Shown: positions 15,753 through 25,191, numbered from the stretch's first letter. The stretch is 64,000 nucleotides of DNA from Flavobacterium quisquiliarum (GCF_019308285.1 NZ_WWEM01000009.1:62001-126000); one strand, 5' to 3'. The notes: a model not told the origin generated them from the letters alone. Numbers and translations: made by a program.

Positions 15753-16457
15753 TCAAAAATATTTATGTTCCATAATTTCAGATCTCAAGACTGAAACTTT
15801 CAAAATCCCAATTCGTTTTCCAACAGTCTGAATCAAAGCTTCTTTTTTAAGACTTGAAATTACTCGAATAACTTGTTCTTCAGTTGTTCCGGCAAAATCG
15901 GCGATTTCTTTTCGGGAAAGATCAATATCAATTAAACCATTGATTTGTCCGAATTTACGATGAATGTAGAGCAGCAAATCAACTACACGTTCACGAACAT
16001 TCATGTGTGCGATTTTGCGAATATTATTTTCACTTTTATTTAATTCTTCTGCATAAAATAACATTAAAGCATAAGTAAACTCAGGAATCTGTTTTAGAAT
16101 TTCCAATATCGTTTCGTTGCTGAAATTACACAAAATCGTATCTTCCAATGCGTAAGCGCCAATTAAATACTTTTTTCCAGTTCCAAATCCGCGAAAACCT
16201 ATTATATCGCCACTTTTTGTTAAACGAACAATTTGCTCGCGCCCATTGATTCCTGTTTTTACCGTTTTTGCTTTTCCTTTACAGATAAAATAAAGTCCTT
16301 GCAAAGTGGAACCTTCCACAATAAATTGATCCGACTTTTTGCAGATTATATTCTGTTTTTTAGAAATATAGCTTTGCATTTGCTCTAAATGTAGATGCTT
16401 CTTAATAAAACAATTTTCATTGATGCAAGAATAGCAAACAGTTTGTTCCTCTTTCAT
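15753..16457 (-). CDS. Crp/Fnr-family regulator with FNR-like cysteines
   Basis: A 234-residue regulator. It has a cyclic-nucleotide-binding fold (residues 30-145) and a C-terminal winged helix with recognition region LSRKEIADFAGTTEEQVIRVISSLK (about 180-204). N-terminal C8-x2-C11-x4-C16 plus C110 in ALEDTILCNF parallel the four [4Fe-4S] ligands of FNR (three near the N terminus, one in the central domain), so it may sense O2 or NO. It is divergent from nitrate reductase with a shared control region, making it a likely regulator of this cluster. The regulated sites are inferred to be the TACGTA/AAGTATTT motifs. Confidence 0.87.
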   Translation of the reverse strand: MKEEQTVCYSCINENCFIKKHLHLEQMQSYISKKQNIICKKSDQFIVEGSTLQGLYFICKGKAKTVKTGINGREQIVRLTKSGDIIGFRGFGTGKKYLIGAYALEDTILCNFSNETILEILKQIPEFTYALMLFYAEELNKSENNIRKIAHMNVRERVVDLLLYIHRKFGQINGLIDIDLSRKEIADFAGTTEEQVIRVISSLKKEALIQTVGKRIGILKVSVLRSEIMEHKYF

Positions 16458-16513
16458 GAGTCCAAATTTTTATCAGATTAAAAACTAATTTGTTGTTACT
16501 CATTTTCTTTCAT

Positions 16514-16572
16514 CAAAAATAGAAAAATAAATTCTAAAAATAAGTATTTATACGTAAAAATACTTATTTTTG
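16514..16572. promoter_or_regulatory. Divergent control region between the FNR-like regulator and nitrate reductase
   Basis: On the + strand the -7 box TATTTTTG (16565-16572) serves nitrate reductase. It is preceded by a dyad at 16542-16565: AAGTATTT, then ATACGTA, then AAAATACTT. The word AAGTATTTATACGTA is the exact reverse complement of the nirB upstream site. On the - strand, TATTTTTG (complement of 16514-16521) is a candidate -7 box for the regulator gene. A single bound regulator could act on both genes. Confidence 0.65.
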
Positions 16573-16631
16573 TGTACGTGATTTATTTACACAAAATAAA
16601 TTCTAGAATAAGTATCTAAAAAAGTATTCTA

Positions 16632-19600
16632 ATGCAAAATACCAAAATCAAAACTACCTGTTCGTATTGCGGCGTTGGCTGTGGTATAATTGCGACCAAA
16701 GATGCCAAAAACGGTGTTATGGTAGAAGGTGATAAAGATCATCCGGTAAACAAAGGAATGTTATGTTCCAAAGGAATGAATTTGCATTACGTAGCCAACG
16801 ATACTTCTGACCGAATTCTATATCCTGAAATGCGTGGCAGTAAATCCTATCCATTAGAACGTGTGAGCTGGGATACGGCTTTGGATCGCGCGGCCGCAGT
16901 TTTTTCTTCCATCATAAAAAAGCACGGCCCAGACAGTGTTGGCTTTTACATTTCAGGTCAATGTTTAACAGAGGAATATTACTTAGTAAACAAACTCGTA
17001 AAAGGCTTTTTGAAAACAAATAATATTGATACCAATTCACGACTCTGCATGAGTTCTGCGGTTGTGGGTTATAAAAAAACTTTCGGAGAAGATTCGGTTC
17101 CAATTGCTTATGATGATATAGAACTTGCTGATACATTTCTAATTACAGGCGCAAATCCCGCTTGGTGCCACCCTATTCTTTTTAGAAGAATCGAAAAACA
17201 CAAAGAAAAAAATCCGAAAATAAAAATCATTTGTATTGATCCAAGACGAACAGATACCGCTGCTTTCGCTGACTTGCATTTGCAGATTATTCCGGGTTCG
17301 GATATCATTTTGTACCATGCGATTGCCAGGCGTATTATCGAAAAAGGTTATGTAGATCATGATTTTGTAAAAAACCACGTTGAAAATTTCAAACAATATA
17401 AAGACTTAATTTTAGGAACTTCGCTAGAAAAAGCTTCAAAACTGTGTGGGATTTCTGTAAACGATATTAAACTTGCAGCTGATATTATCGGGAAAGCCAA
17501 AGGATTTATCTCGCTTTGGGCAATGGGATTGAATCAAAGTGCCGTTGGGGTTGATAAAAATACAGCTTTACTGAATTTATCTCTATTAACGGGACAAGTT
17601 GGAAAACCAGGTTCTGGACCATTTTCGTTAACAGGTCAGCCCAATGCAATGGGCGGACGTGAAGTGGGTGGCATGGCAACACTTTTAGCAGCTCATAAAG
17701 ACATTGCAAATCCTCAACATCGCAAAGAAGTTGCCAATTTTTGGGGCGTAGATGAAATTTCAGACAAACCGGGATTAACGGCAACCGAAATGTTCGAAGC
17801 ATTAGAATCTGGAAAAATGAAAGCCGTTTGGATTATCTGTACAAATCCGTTAGTGAGTTTACCCGATTCTAGAAGAGCTGAAAAAGCGCTTCAAAATGCC
17901 AAATTCGTTGTTGTTCAGGATATTTCACACAATGCCGATACAGCAAAATTTGCCGATTTACTTCTTCCTGCTGCAGGTTGGTTGGAGAAAGAAGGAACGA
18001 TGACGAATTCTGAACGTCGTATTTCTTATTTACCGAAAGGAATTAATGCACCAGGCGAAGCGCTTCCAGATATTGAAATTTTAATTCGATTTGCTAAAAA
18101 AATGAATTTTCATGGTTTCAATTTTAACAATGCCGAAGAAATTTATAAAGAACATTGTGCCCTTACAAAAGGAACCAACATCGATATTTCATTTTTAAAT
18201 TACAATCGTTTAAAAACCGAAGGTACTTTTCAATGGCCTGTTCCTGACTATAATCATCCAGGAACGCCAAGATTATTTACAGACAAAAAATTCTATACAC
18301 CTTCTGGAAAAGCAATTTTTAATCTGCCTGTTTCTATCGAAAATACTTCAGTTCAGCCAAATGACGAATTCCCTTTTATTTTGACTACAGGAAGAATTCG
18401 AGATCAGTGGCATACGATGACCAAAACCGGAAAAGTATCACGATTGTTAACGCATATTCCGAGTCCTGTTTTAGAAATAAATCCGATTGATGCTTTTAAA
18501 AATGATATTAAAAATGGTGATATTGTAACCGTTTCCAGCAAAAATGGCGAAGTCAGAGTAAAAGCGAAAGTAACAGATGCTATCAAAGAAAAAGTACTTT
18601 TCCTGCCGATGCATTGGGGAAAACAGCTTGAAAATGATTTAAACCGAACCAATAATTTAACGAATACAGTTGTTGATCCAATTTCAAAAGAACCCGATTT
18701 TAAGTTTACCACTGTTTCGATCAAAAAATACGTAAAACCATTCCAGAAAATTGCGATTGTGGGTGCCGGCGCAGCTTCTTTCCGATTCATTCAAAACTAC
18801 CGTGAATTCAATACAACAGATGAAATTATTGTTTTCTCAAATGAAGTAAATCCGTTTTACAATCGTGTTTTGCTTCCTGAATATATGACGGGAGAATTTA
18901 CTTGGGAACAGCTTTTAAAAGTCAAAGACGGTGAAACTTTTAGTAAGCTCAAAATAACTATGAAAGCAGGAGTTGCTATTGATAAAATAGACACTCAAAA
19001 CAAAATTATAAAAGACAGTTTAGGCGAAACACATACTTTCGACTCGTTGATTTTGGCAACAGGAAGTCGTCCTTTTGTTCCAGAAAATGCACAGCTTCAT
19101 CTTCCTGGACGATTTACCGTAAGACGAAAAGAAGATGCCGATCGTTTAAAAAAACATCTTGACAGAACCAATCTTCCACCAGAAGAACAACATGTTGTTA
19201 TTATTGGCGGCGGATTATTAGGTTTGGAATTGGCTGCAGCTTTAAAACATAAAAAAGTAAAAACCACTATAATTCAAAGAGCTTCTCGCTTAATGGAACG
19301 TCAGCTCGATCGAATTTCCAGTAAATTATTAGCCGAAGAAGTACAACTTCGAGATATCCAGATTTATTTTGATAATGAAGTGAGCACCGTTTTTGAAACC
19401 GATAATCCTAATGAAATTGAAATTGCTTTAAAAAGCGGTAAAATATTGACTGCAAATGCAATTGTATATACGATTGGAACCATTCCCAATATAGAAATTG
19501 CCCGAGAAAGTGGTTTAATCTGCGGACGTGGTGTGAAAGTAAATCAGTATTTACAGACTTCAAATCCTGATATTTTTGCCATTGGCGAAATAGCCGAATT

Positions 19601-20147
19601 CAATAATAAACTATTCGGAATCACTTCTGCCGCTGAAGAACAGGCAGATATTCTGGCAAATTTTCTAGCTGGCGATATCAGCAGTTATTATAAAGGTTCA
19701 ATTTTAATGAACATTCTAAAATTAGAAGATATCAACCTTTGCAGTATTGGCGATTTGACTATTCCAGAAAATGACGATTCCTACGAAGAAATTGTTTTTG
19801 CCGATTTGAAAAAACGTTATTACAAAAAGTGCATTGTAAAAGATGATCTTTTGGTTGGTGCAATTTTGATGGGTGATAAAAACGAATTTGCCGAATTCAA
19901 AACGATGATCGAAAGCAAAATCGAATTATCAGACAAACGAAAAACGCTTTTAAGAGGAAGTTCAAATGCAAAACCGGTTTTAGGAAAACTAGTATGTTCA
20001 TGCTCCCAAGTTGGAGCGGGAAACATCGAAGAAACGATTAAAAGCGGTGTAAATGATTTTACTGAATTATGCAAAAACACAGGTGCAGGTTTAGGTTGCG
20101 GAAGCTGTAAAACGGAAGTTAAAGAGATTCTTGCTAAGTGCAAATAG
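16632..20147 (+). CDS. Single-chain assimilatory nitrate reductase: molybdopterin + FAD + BFD domains
   Basis: A 1171-residue cytoplasmic enzyme that reduces nitrate to nitrite. The first 690 residues are a Mo-bis-MGD oxidoreductase with [4Fe-4S] ligands C10, C13, C17 and C45 and the likely Mo ligand C139 (NSRLCMSSA), as in Nas/Nap. A NirB-like FAD/NAD(P)H reductase follows, from KIAIVGAGAASF at about 706 through GGGLLGLELAAALK to about 1090. The end is a BFD-type [2Fe-2S] domain with C1122-x-C1124 and C1156-x2-C1159. In many bacteria the reductase and diaphorase are separate NasA and NasC proteins, so this fusion makes a self-contained NAD(P)H-dependent enzyme. It needs the cofactor genes at 22.8-30.2 kb. 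Confidence 0.93.
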   Translation: MQNTKIKTTCSYCGVGCGIIATKDAKNGVMVEGDKDHPVNKGMLCSKGMNLHYVANDTSDRILYPEMRGSKSYPLERVSWDTALDRAAAVFSSIIKKHGPDSVGFYISGQCLTEEYYLVNKLVKGFLKTNNIDTNSRLCMSSAVVGYKKTFGEDSVPIAYDDIELADTFLITGANPAWCHPILFRRIEKHKEKNPKIKIICIDPRRTDTAAFADLHLQIIPGSDIILYHAIARRIIEKGYVDHDFVKNHVENFKQYKDLILGTSLEKASKLCGISVNDIKLAADIIGKAKGFISLWAMGLNQSAVGVDKNTALLNLSLLTGQVGKPGSGPFSLTGQPNAMGGREVGGMATLLAAHKDIANPQHRKEVANFWGVDEISDKPGLTATEMFEALESGKMKAVWIICTNPLVSLPDSRRAEKALQNAKFVVVQDISHNADTAKFADLLLPAAGWLEKEGTMTNSERRISYLPKGINAPGEALPDIEILIRFAKKMNFHGFNFNNAEEIYKEHCALTKGTNIDISFLNYNRLKTEGTFQWPVPDYNHPGTPRLFTDKKFYTPSGKAIFNLPVSIENTSVQPNDEFPFILTTGRIRDQWHTMTKTGKVSRLLTHIPSPVLEINPIDAFKNDIKNGDIVTVSSKNGEVRVKAKVTDAIKEKVLFLPMHWGKQLENDLNRTNNLTNTVVDPISKEPDFKFTTVSIKKYVKPFQKIAIVGAGAASFRFIQNYREFNTTDEIIVFSNEVNPFYNRVLLPEYMTGEFTWEQLLKVKDGETFSKLKITMKAGVAIDKIDTQNKIIKDSLGETHTFDSLILATGSRPFVPENAQLHLPGRFTVRRKEDADRLKKHLDRTNLPPEEQHVVIIGGGLLGLELAAALKHKKVKTTIIQRASRLMERQLDRISSKLLAEEVQLRDIQIYFDNEVSTVFETDNPNEIEIALKSGKILTANAIVYTIGTIPNIEIARESGLICGRGVKVNQYLQTSNPDIFAIGEIAEFNNKLFGITSAAEEQADILANFLAGDISSYYKGSILMNILKLEDINLCSIGDLTIPENDDSYEEIVFADLKKRYYKKCIVKDDLLVGAILMGDKNEFAEFKTMIESKIELSDKRKTLLRGSSNAKPVLGKLVCSCSQVGAGNIEETIKSGVNDFTELCKNTGAGLGCGSCKTEVKEILAKCK

Positions 20148-20180
20148 GTTCTTTTATGTTACTTTACTTTGAACATAAAT

Positions 20181-20343
20181 TTTAACGCAAAGAGCACAAA
20201 GTTTTTTCGCAAAGTTTCGCAAAGTATATTTAATAAGTAGCCAAAGTTCGCAAAGCTTTGTGAGCTTAACAAAAATAATTTCACACACAGAATGTAAACC
20301 TTAAAAAACTTTGCAAAAAACCTTTGCGCTCTTTGCGTTAAAA
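20181..20343. repeat. Palindromic repeat (ttaacgcaaagagc type)
   Basis: tttaacgcaaagagc at the left end pairs with gctctttgcgttaaa at the right end; the interior holds several cgcaaagt words and their complements. It fills the gap between nitrate reductase and the rubredoxin protein. A long frame running through it from 20311 is not coding. Confidence 0.8.
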
Positions 20344-20385
20344 TCAACACAATCCAGAAACTTGAAAACTGAAACAAAAAGAAAA

Positions 20386-21816
20386 ATGGAACTAACAAGA
20401 TTAATAGTAAAAGGAGGCGTTATTTCGCCAGGAGAACTTAAAGAAGTTGTAAACATCGCTTTGCAAGAAGGCCTGGATTCGATTTCGTTTGGTTCAAGGC
20501 AGGACATTATTTTTCCTAAAGGTTTTAAATCTTTAGATAAAACCACTTTAGGCAAACATCATTTTGTTTATCCTGATCAGAAAAGCGGGAATAATATTGT
20601 GTCGTCTTATGTTTCAACTGATATTTTCAGAAATACAAATTGGCTTACAGGAAACCGTTTTTTATATATTTTGGAAGAATTTAAAGAACAGCCAAAGCTA
20701 AAAGTAAACATAACTGACCCAAAACAGCAATTGGTTCCTTTGTTTACAGGACATTTAAATTTTATAGCTTCAGATAACGAAGATTATTGGTATTTATACA
20801 TTCGCCTTCCAAAATGGGAAAAAATGGAAATTTATCCTGTTCTGCTTTATACTTGGGACTTGGCAAAAATTTATTACGAAATCGAAAAAATCTCTGAAGA
20901 AGAATCAGTTGATATCGAAATACTTTTTTCATTGTTGAGCGAAGCTTTAGACACCAATAACCGTACAATCGACAAACCTTTGAATGTTCCATTTTATCCG
21001 TTTCCGTATTACGAAGGAATGAATAGAATGGGAATTGATCAATATTGGTTGGGATTGTATTGGCGAAATAACTTATACGATTTAGATTTTCTAAAAGAAA
21101 TGTGCGATTTGTGTTTTGAATGCAAAATCGGAAAAATTTCGATTACACCTTGGAAATCTTTCATTATAAAAGGGATTCCTAAAGATAGAAAACTAGAATG
21201 GGAAAAATTCCTCGGCAAACGTGGTATCAACGTTCGTCATTCCTTATTAGAGTTAAACTGGCATTTACCCGTTGCAATGGAATGGGCTTTGAACCTTAAA
21301 ACTTTTTTGGTTCGAACTTTAGATCAATTCGACATCAGTACTTACGGATTGAATTTTGGAATTTCAGAGTACAATCGCAATGGACATTATTTCACTTCGA
21401 TTGTAATTGAAAAAAATGAACTTCCAACAGCTCTGGAATCCATTAAAATCAGAGATACTTATAATGTTTTGTTTGCAAAGAATTTCGATCCAAATACACG
21501 CGAATATATTGTGCATTCACAAGACATTGACAAATTAGAATTGCCTACGATTTTAATTGAATTGAGCCGTAAATATTTTGAAGAACTTGGAAATAACACA
21601 ATGGAAACAATTGAAAATCTACAAAAAAAAGAAAAAGCACCACAGGAGATTTATCAATGTCAAGAGTGTTTAACCCTTTATAATTCGGAATACGGAGATG
21701 AAAGACAAGGAATTCCAAAAGGTATACTGTTTACTGATTTAGGTGATGATTATTGCTGTTCTTTGTGCGAAGCTCCAAAAAGCAATTTCCGAATTTTGGA
21801 AACAGTTGAACATTAG
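20386..21816 (+). CDS. Sulfite/nitrite reductase-like protein with C-terminal rubredoxin domain
   Basis: A 476-residue protein. The N-terminal region (MELTRLIVKGGVISPGELKEVVNIA; GLDSISFGSRQDIIFP) resembles the ferredoxin-like half-domain of sulfite/nitrite reductases, but the siroheme Cys motifs are absent, so it is probably not a reductase by itself. The C-terminal 55 residues form a rubredoxin-like iron site with C425-x2-C428 and C458-x2-C461. It probably carries electrons for, or docks onto, the nitrate or nitrite reductase; that is inference from position. The ATG at 20386 is preferred over 20311, which lies in a palindromic repeat. Confidence 0.75.
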   Translation: MELTRLIVKGGVISPGELKEVVNIALQEGLDSISFGSRQDIIFPKGFKSLDKTTLGKHHFVYPDQKSGNNIVSSYVSTDIFRNTNWLTGNRFLYILEEFKEQPKLKVNITDPKQQLVPLFTGHLNFIASDNEDYWYLYIRLPKWEKMEIYPVLLYTWDLAKIYYEIEKISEEESVDIEILFSLLSEALDTNNRTIDKPLNVPFYPFPYYEGMNRMGIDQYWLGLYWRNNLYDLDFLKEMCDLCFECKIGKISITPWKSFIIKGIPKDRKLEWEKFLGKRGINVRHSLLELNWHLPVAMEWALNLKTFLVRTLDQFDISTYGLNFGISEYNRNGHYFTSIVIEKNELPTALESIKIRDTYNVLFAKNFDPNTREYIVHSQDIDKLELPTILIELSRKYFEELGNNTMETIENLQKKEKAPQEIYQCQECLTLYNSEYGDERQGIPKGILFTDLGDDYCCSLCEAPKSNFRILETVEH

Positions 21817-21958
21817 CAAGTTCTATAAAAAGCTTAACATTTTTATATTTAAAAATTGCGTATATTTAGCTTAACTAAGAATTAGAAATTATAAAAGCTC
21901 ACTTCAAAAGCTATAAAAATTCTTGGTTGTATCTATTTACTCAATAAAAAATATTGTT

Positions 21959-22603
21959 ATGATAAAAAGAAACTCAAGAACTGCTGCAGAAAAGACAAGC
22001 GATATTCCAGCAGAAACTGCTGTAGAAAGCACTACGGAAACACAAACGCAGCCAGAAGCAAAAACAACTGTTAAAAGAACCACTAGAACGGCGGTTAAAA
22101 CACCTGCTTCAAAATCAACAGCTGCAAGGACAACAGCTTCAAAAGCATCTGCAACAACTGTTAAACCTGTCACCAAAACGCCTGTAAGAGCAGCTTCAAA
22201 AGGAACTCCGAGAGCAACTGTTAAAAAAGAAGCCACTACACCGAAGAAAACGGAACCAATTGTTTCTGAAATTATAGAAATACAAACTCAAGATCTTCCT
22301 GAACCAAATGAGCCAATTTTAGAAATTGACGGAGCAATTCTTGAAATTGTAAAAGACAAAAAAAAGGATATAAAATCACAGCTGAAAGCGAAACTTAAAG
22401 CTAAAAAAGAAAAAGAGAAAAAAAGAGAAAAGGCTATAAAAGCCGTAATCAAAAAACTTGAAAAAGCCAAGAAAGCAAAATTAAAAGCTGCCGAAAAGAA
22501 AAAAGAAAAAGCAAAAAAAGCAAAGGAAAAAGCAAAAGCTAAAAAAATTGCTGAGAAGAAAGCTAAAGCTCAAAAAAAGGCAAAGGCTAAAAAGAAAAAA
22601 TAA
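21959..22603 (+). CDS. Lys/Ala-rich histone-like protein
   Basis: A 214-residue low-complexity protein. The first 115 residues are rich in Thr, Ala, Lys and Pro (TTVKRTTRTAVKTPAS), recalling histone-H1-like tails. An acidic linker follows (about 110-140), and then a strongly basic helical stretch of Lys-Ala-Glu repeats to the end. It may bind DNA or RNA non-specifically. Low complexity prevents a firm family call. Upstream in-frame ATG at 21923 adds 12 hydrophobic residues and is less likely. It is probably expressed on its own, with a terminator after the stop codon. Confidence 0.65.
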   Translation: MIKRNSRTAAEKTSDIPAETAVESTTETQTQPEAKTTVKRTTRTAVKTPASKSTAARTTASKASATTVKPVTKTPVRAASKGTPRATVKKEATTPKKTEPIVSEIIEIQTQDLPEPNEPILEIDGAILEIVKDKKKDIKSQLKAKLKAKKEKEKKREKAIKAVIKKLEKAKKAKLKAAEKKKEKAKKAKEKAKAKKIAEKKAKAQKKAKAKKKK

Positions 22604-22611
22604 ATTTTTAA

Positions 22612-22648
22612 GAAAGGTTTGACTTTAAAAAAGTTGAACCTTTTTTAT
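22612..22648 (+). terminator. Intrinsic terminator after the histone-like gene
   Basis: gaaaggtttgactt / aagttgaaccttttt forms a stem with two internal mismatches and a short A-rich loop, followed by T-rich sequence. Confidence 0.7.
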
Positions 22649-22672
22649 TTCAAGACCGTTTTCATAAAGTTT

Positions 22673-22772
22673 GTCATTTCGACGAAGGAGAAATCTTCGT
22701 CAGAAGCTCCGCATGCAAAATCGCCAATCTTTGTAGAGTTACTCACGGAGATTCCTCGTTCCTGGGAATGAC
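22673..22772. repeat. Palindromic intergenic repeat, family A, copy 2 (decayed right arm)
   Basis: The left arm gtcatttcgacgaaggagaa is intact. The right arm reads gagattcctcgttcctggga and then atgac, so it has decayed relative to the copies at 2205 and 39939. It lies between convergent genes (histone-like on +, moaA on -). Confidence 0.8.
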
Positions 22773-22835
22773 AAAACTGTGCGGTTAAGGCTTCGACTTA
22801 ACTCATCCAGACAATTCACAATTCACAATTAACTT

Positions 22836-23843
22836 TTATCCTCCAATCGCAATCATACTGCGATTATCAAAATGTTTTTTAGGATCATCCATTTCATCCA
22901 TGGTAACCATTCCGGCGCGAACTTTCTTTTTATTTTGAATCGATTCTGAAATCAAATTCGTTATAGATTCCCCATTTCTAAAAGCCGTTAATAAATCGGT
23001 TTCAGAATTAGAGAAAAGGCAGTTTTTGATTTTTCCGTCAGCCGTCAAGCGGATTCGGTTACAACTGTCGCAAAACGGATTTGTGATGGAACTTATAATT
23101 CCGAAATCGCCTTGAAAATCTTTTATTTTATAATTTCTTGAAGTGAAGTTTTTTTCGTCTTCCAGTTTCTGAATTTCATCTTCAGCAAAAACTTTTTCAA
23201 CCAAAGATAAAATCTCTCGTTGCGAAACCATTTTGCTTCTATCCCACTCGTTTCCCGCAAAAGGCATAAACTCAATAAAACGAACTGAAACTGGAAGAAA
23301 CTGCGTCAGTTTTACAAAATCAACAATTTCGTTGTCATTAAAACCTTTTATCAAAACGACATTCACTTTTACTTGAAAATCGTTATTCAAAAGCAAATGT
23401 AAATTATCAATAACTTTCTCAAATTGATTTCTGAGCGTTATAGAAGCAAATTTAGACGAAACCAAAGTGTCTAAACTCAAATTGATTTTTTTGACTTTAA
23501 ACTGTTTTAAAACATCAATATGACGATCAATTAAAATTCCGTTTGTTGTTATTGAAAGTGAAATTTCTAAAGCTGATAGTTTAGAAACAATTTCAGGAAA
23601 ATCTTTTCTCAATAAAGGTTCACCGCCGGTCAACCTGATTTTATCTACACCATTTTGTACGAAAGTTTGAGCGATACCAAAAATCTCATCGGCCGTCATT
23701 AAACTGGCTTTTGGAGAAAGCGCAATTCCGTCCGCCGGCATGCAATATGTACAACGCAGATTGCATTTTTCCAGCAACGAAATGCGCAGATAATTGTGTC
23801 TGCGCCCAAAACCGTCCGTCAAAATTGTGTTAGAGGCTGTCAT
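22836..23843 (-). CDS. moaA: GTP 3',8-cyclase
   Basis: A 335-residue radical-SAM enzyme that with MoaC converts GTP into cyclic pyranopterin monophosphate, the first step of molybdenum-cofactor synthesis. The SAM cluster ligands are C27, C31 and C34 (CNLRCTYC); the second, GTP-binding cluster is held by C258, C261 and C275. The protein ends in Gly-Gly, as in the MoaA family, where the tail is needed for activity. It is the last gene of the operon, and its start overlaps the end of moaCB by 14 bases. Mo cofactor is needed by the nitrate reductase at 16632. Confidence 0.96.
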   Translation of the reverse strand: MTASNTILTDGFGRRHNYLRISLLEKCNLRCTYCMPADGIALSPKASLMTADEIFGIAQTFVQNGVDKIRLTGGEPLLRKDFPEIVSKLSALEISLSITTNGILIDRHIDVLKQFKVKKINLSLDTLVSSKFASITLRNQFEKVIDNLHLLLNNDFQVKVNVVLIKGFNDNEIVDFVKLTQFLPVSVRFIEFMPFAGNEWDRSKMVSQREILSLVEKVFAEDEIQKLEDEKNFTSRNYKIKDFQGDFGIISSITNPFCDSCNRIRLTADGKIKNCLFSNSETDLLTAFRNGESITNLISESIQNKKKVRAGMVTMDEMDDPKKHFDNRSMIAIGG

Positions 23844-24744
23844 GGTTTTTACCTTTTAAAATATGAAAGACGTGCATTACATGCGGGAAAACAGCGTCCA
23901 TCGATTCTTTTACTCCGTTTGTTGATCCCGGCAAAGCCAAAACCAATGTTTTGCCTAAAGTTCCTGCAACGCTTCTTGAAAGCATTGCATACGGCATTCT
24001 CTGCTGTCCATAATTTCTGATTGCTTCTTCAATTCCTGGAATTCTGCTTTCTAAAATTGGTTCCAAAGCTTCTGGCGTAACATCTCTTGGAGACAAACCT
24101 GTTCCGCCAGTAAAAATCACCAGCTGATGTTCTTTGGCGAAAGCCTTTGTTTTCTCTTGAATAATATCTAATTCGTCTGGAATGATTTCATAATGCGAAG
24201 TTTCAACTCCGTACGATTCTAATTTTTCTACAATTGTTTTTCCCGAACGATCTTCTTTATCGCCAGCAAAAATTGAATCGGAACAAACGAAAACCGCTGC
24301 TTTGATCACTTTCGGAAATTTATTTTTGAAAGAAGATTTTCCGCCTTCTTTATTGATTAATTTGATGGTTGAAATTTCAATTTCTTTATCAATTGGTTTC
24401 AGCATATCGTACATTGTCAACGCAACGATCGATGCACCGTGCATCGCTTCAACCTCAACTCCGGTTTTGTAAACCGTTTTTACATTGAAAATGATCTGAA
24501 TTTCTAAACCTTCGACTTGATATTCAACCGAAGTAAATTCAATTGGAATTGGATGACAATCCGGAATCGATAAGTGCGTATTTTTTACCGCAAATAATCC
24601 TGCCGTTTTTGCCATTTCAAGCACATTCCCTTTTGGCACAAGGTTATTTACAACAGCATCAATTGTTTCCTGTTTGCTGACTTTTACAATGGCGGTTGCG
24701 GTTGCTTTTCTTAATGTGCTTATTTTATGAGTAATATCTACCAT
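23830..24744 (-). CDS. moaCB: Bifunctional MoaC-MoaB protein
   Basis: A 304-residue fusion. Residues 1-140 are MoaC (cyclic pyranopterin monophosphate synthase), recognisable from NVLEMAKTAGLFAVKNTH and SIPDCHPIP and the AMHGASIVALTMYDM helix. Residues 147-304 are a MoaB/MogA domain that adenylylates molybdopterin, with the motif VIFTGGTGLSPRDVTPEALE. Fused MoaCB proteins are known in several phyla. The start codon shares one base with the stop codon of moaE (on the reverse strand), which signals translational coupling. Confidence 0.94.
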   Translation of the reverse strand: MVDITHKISTLRKATATAIVKVSKQETIDAVVNNLVPKGNVLEMAKTAGLFAVKNTHLSIPDCHPIPIEFTSVEYQVEGLEIQIIFNVKTVYKTGVEVEAMHGASIVALTMYDMLKPIDKEIEISTIKLINKEGGKSSFKNKFPKVIKAAVFVCSDSIFAGDKEDRSGKTIVEKLESYGVETSHYEIIPDELDIIQEKTKAFAKEHQLVIFTGGTGLSPRDVTPEALEPILESRIPGIEEAIRNYGQQRMPYAMLSRSVAGTLGKTLVLALPGSTNGVKESMDAVFPHVMHVFHILKGKNHDSL

Positions 24745-25175
24745 TAACTATTTTGTTTCCAAGTGAATGTGTCATTTTCAAACATTTCTTTTCCAAAAAT
24801 CGGAACATCGGTTTTAATCCAGTTTACGATGGCTTCTGTCGCTTCATAAACTTGTTTGCGTCGTGTTGCCGAAACAAAAACAAATAAACATATTTCGCCT
24901 GCTTTTACAACGCCTAAACTGTGGTAAATATGCATGCAGGTTAAATCGAATTTAGCGAAAGCTTTTTCACGAATGGCATACAAAGCTTCGTTTGCCATAT
25001 CAGTGTAAGCAGAATAATCAATCGCTACGACTGTATTGTTGTGAATAACATCAGCACGAACTTGTCCTAAAAATATGTTGTGCGCCCCAATTGTATGTTT
25101 GGATTGATGTTTCGCAATCGACTCGGCAATAAATTCCGGAGCAATTGGCCCTTCTACAAATACATTTTTACTCAT
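24744..25175 (-). CDS. moaE: Molybdopterin synthase catalytic subunit
   Basis: A 143-residue large subunit of molybdopterin synthase, which inserts sulfur from the MoaD thiocarboxylate into cyclic pyranopterin monophosphate. The recognisable segments are GAHNIFLGQVRAD, AIDYSAYTDMANEAL, HIYHSLGVVKAGEICLFVFVSATRR (containing the substrate-binding Lys/Arg) and DVPIFGKEMFEN at the end. It lies between moeB and moaCB in the same direction; a palindromic repeat separates it from moeB. Confidence 0.95.
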   Translation of the reverse strand: MSKNVFVEGPIAPEFIAESIAKHQSKHTIGAHNIFLGQVRADVIHNNTVVAIDYSAYTDMANEALYAIREKAFAKFDLTCMHIYHSLGVVKAGEICLFVFVSATRRKQVYEATEAIVNWIKTDVPIFGKEMFENDTFTWKQNS

Positions 25176-25191
25176 TTTTTTATTTTTTTTT

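Noticed and set aside
20311-20385. Upstream start adding 25 residues to the rubredoxin protein
   Set aside because: These codons lie mostly in the right arm of a palindromic repeat; the family-like N terminus begins at 20386.
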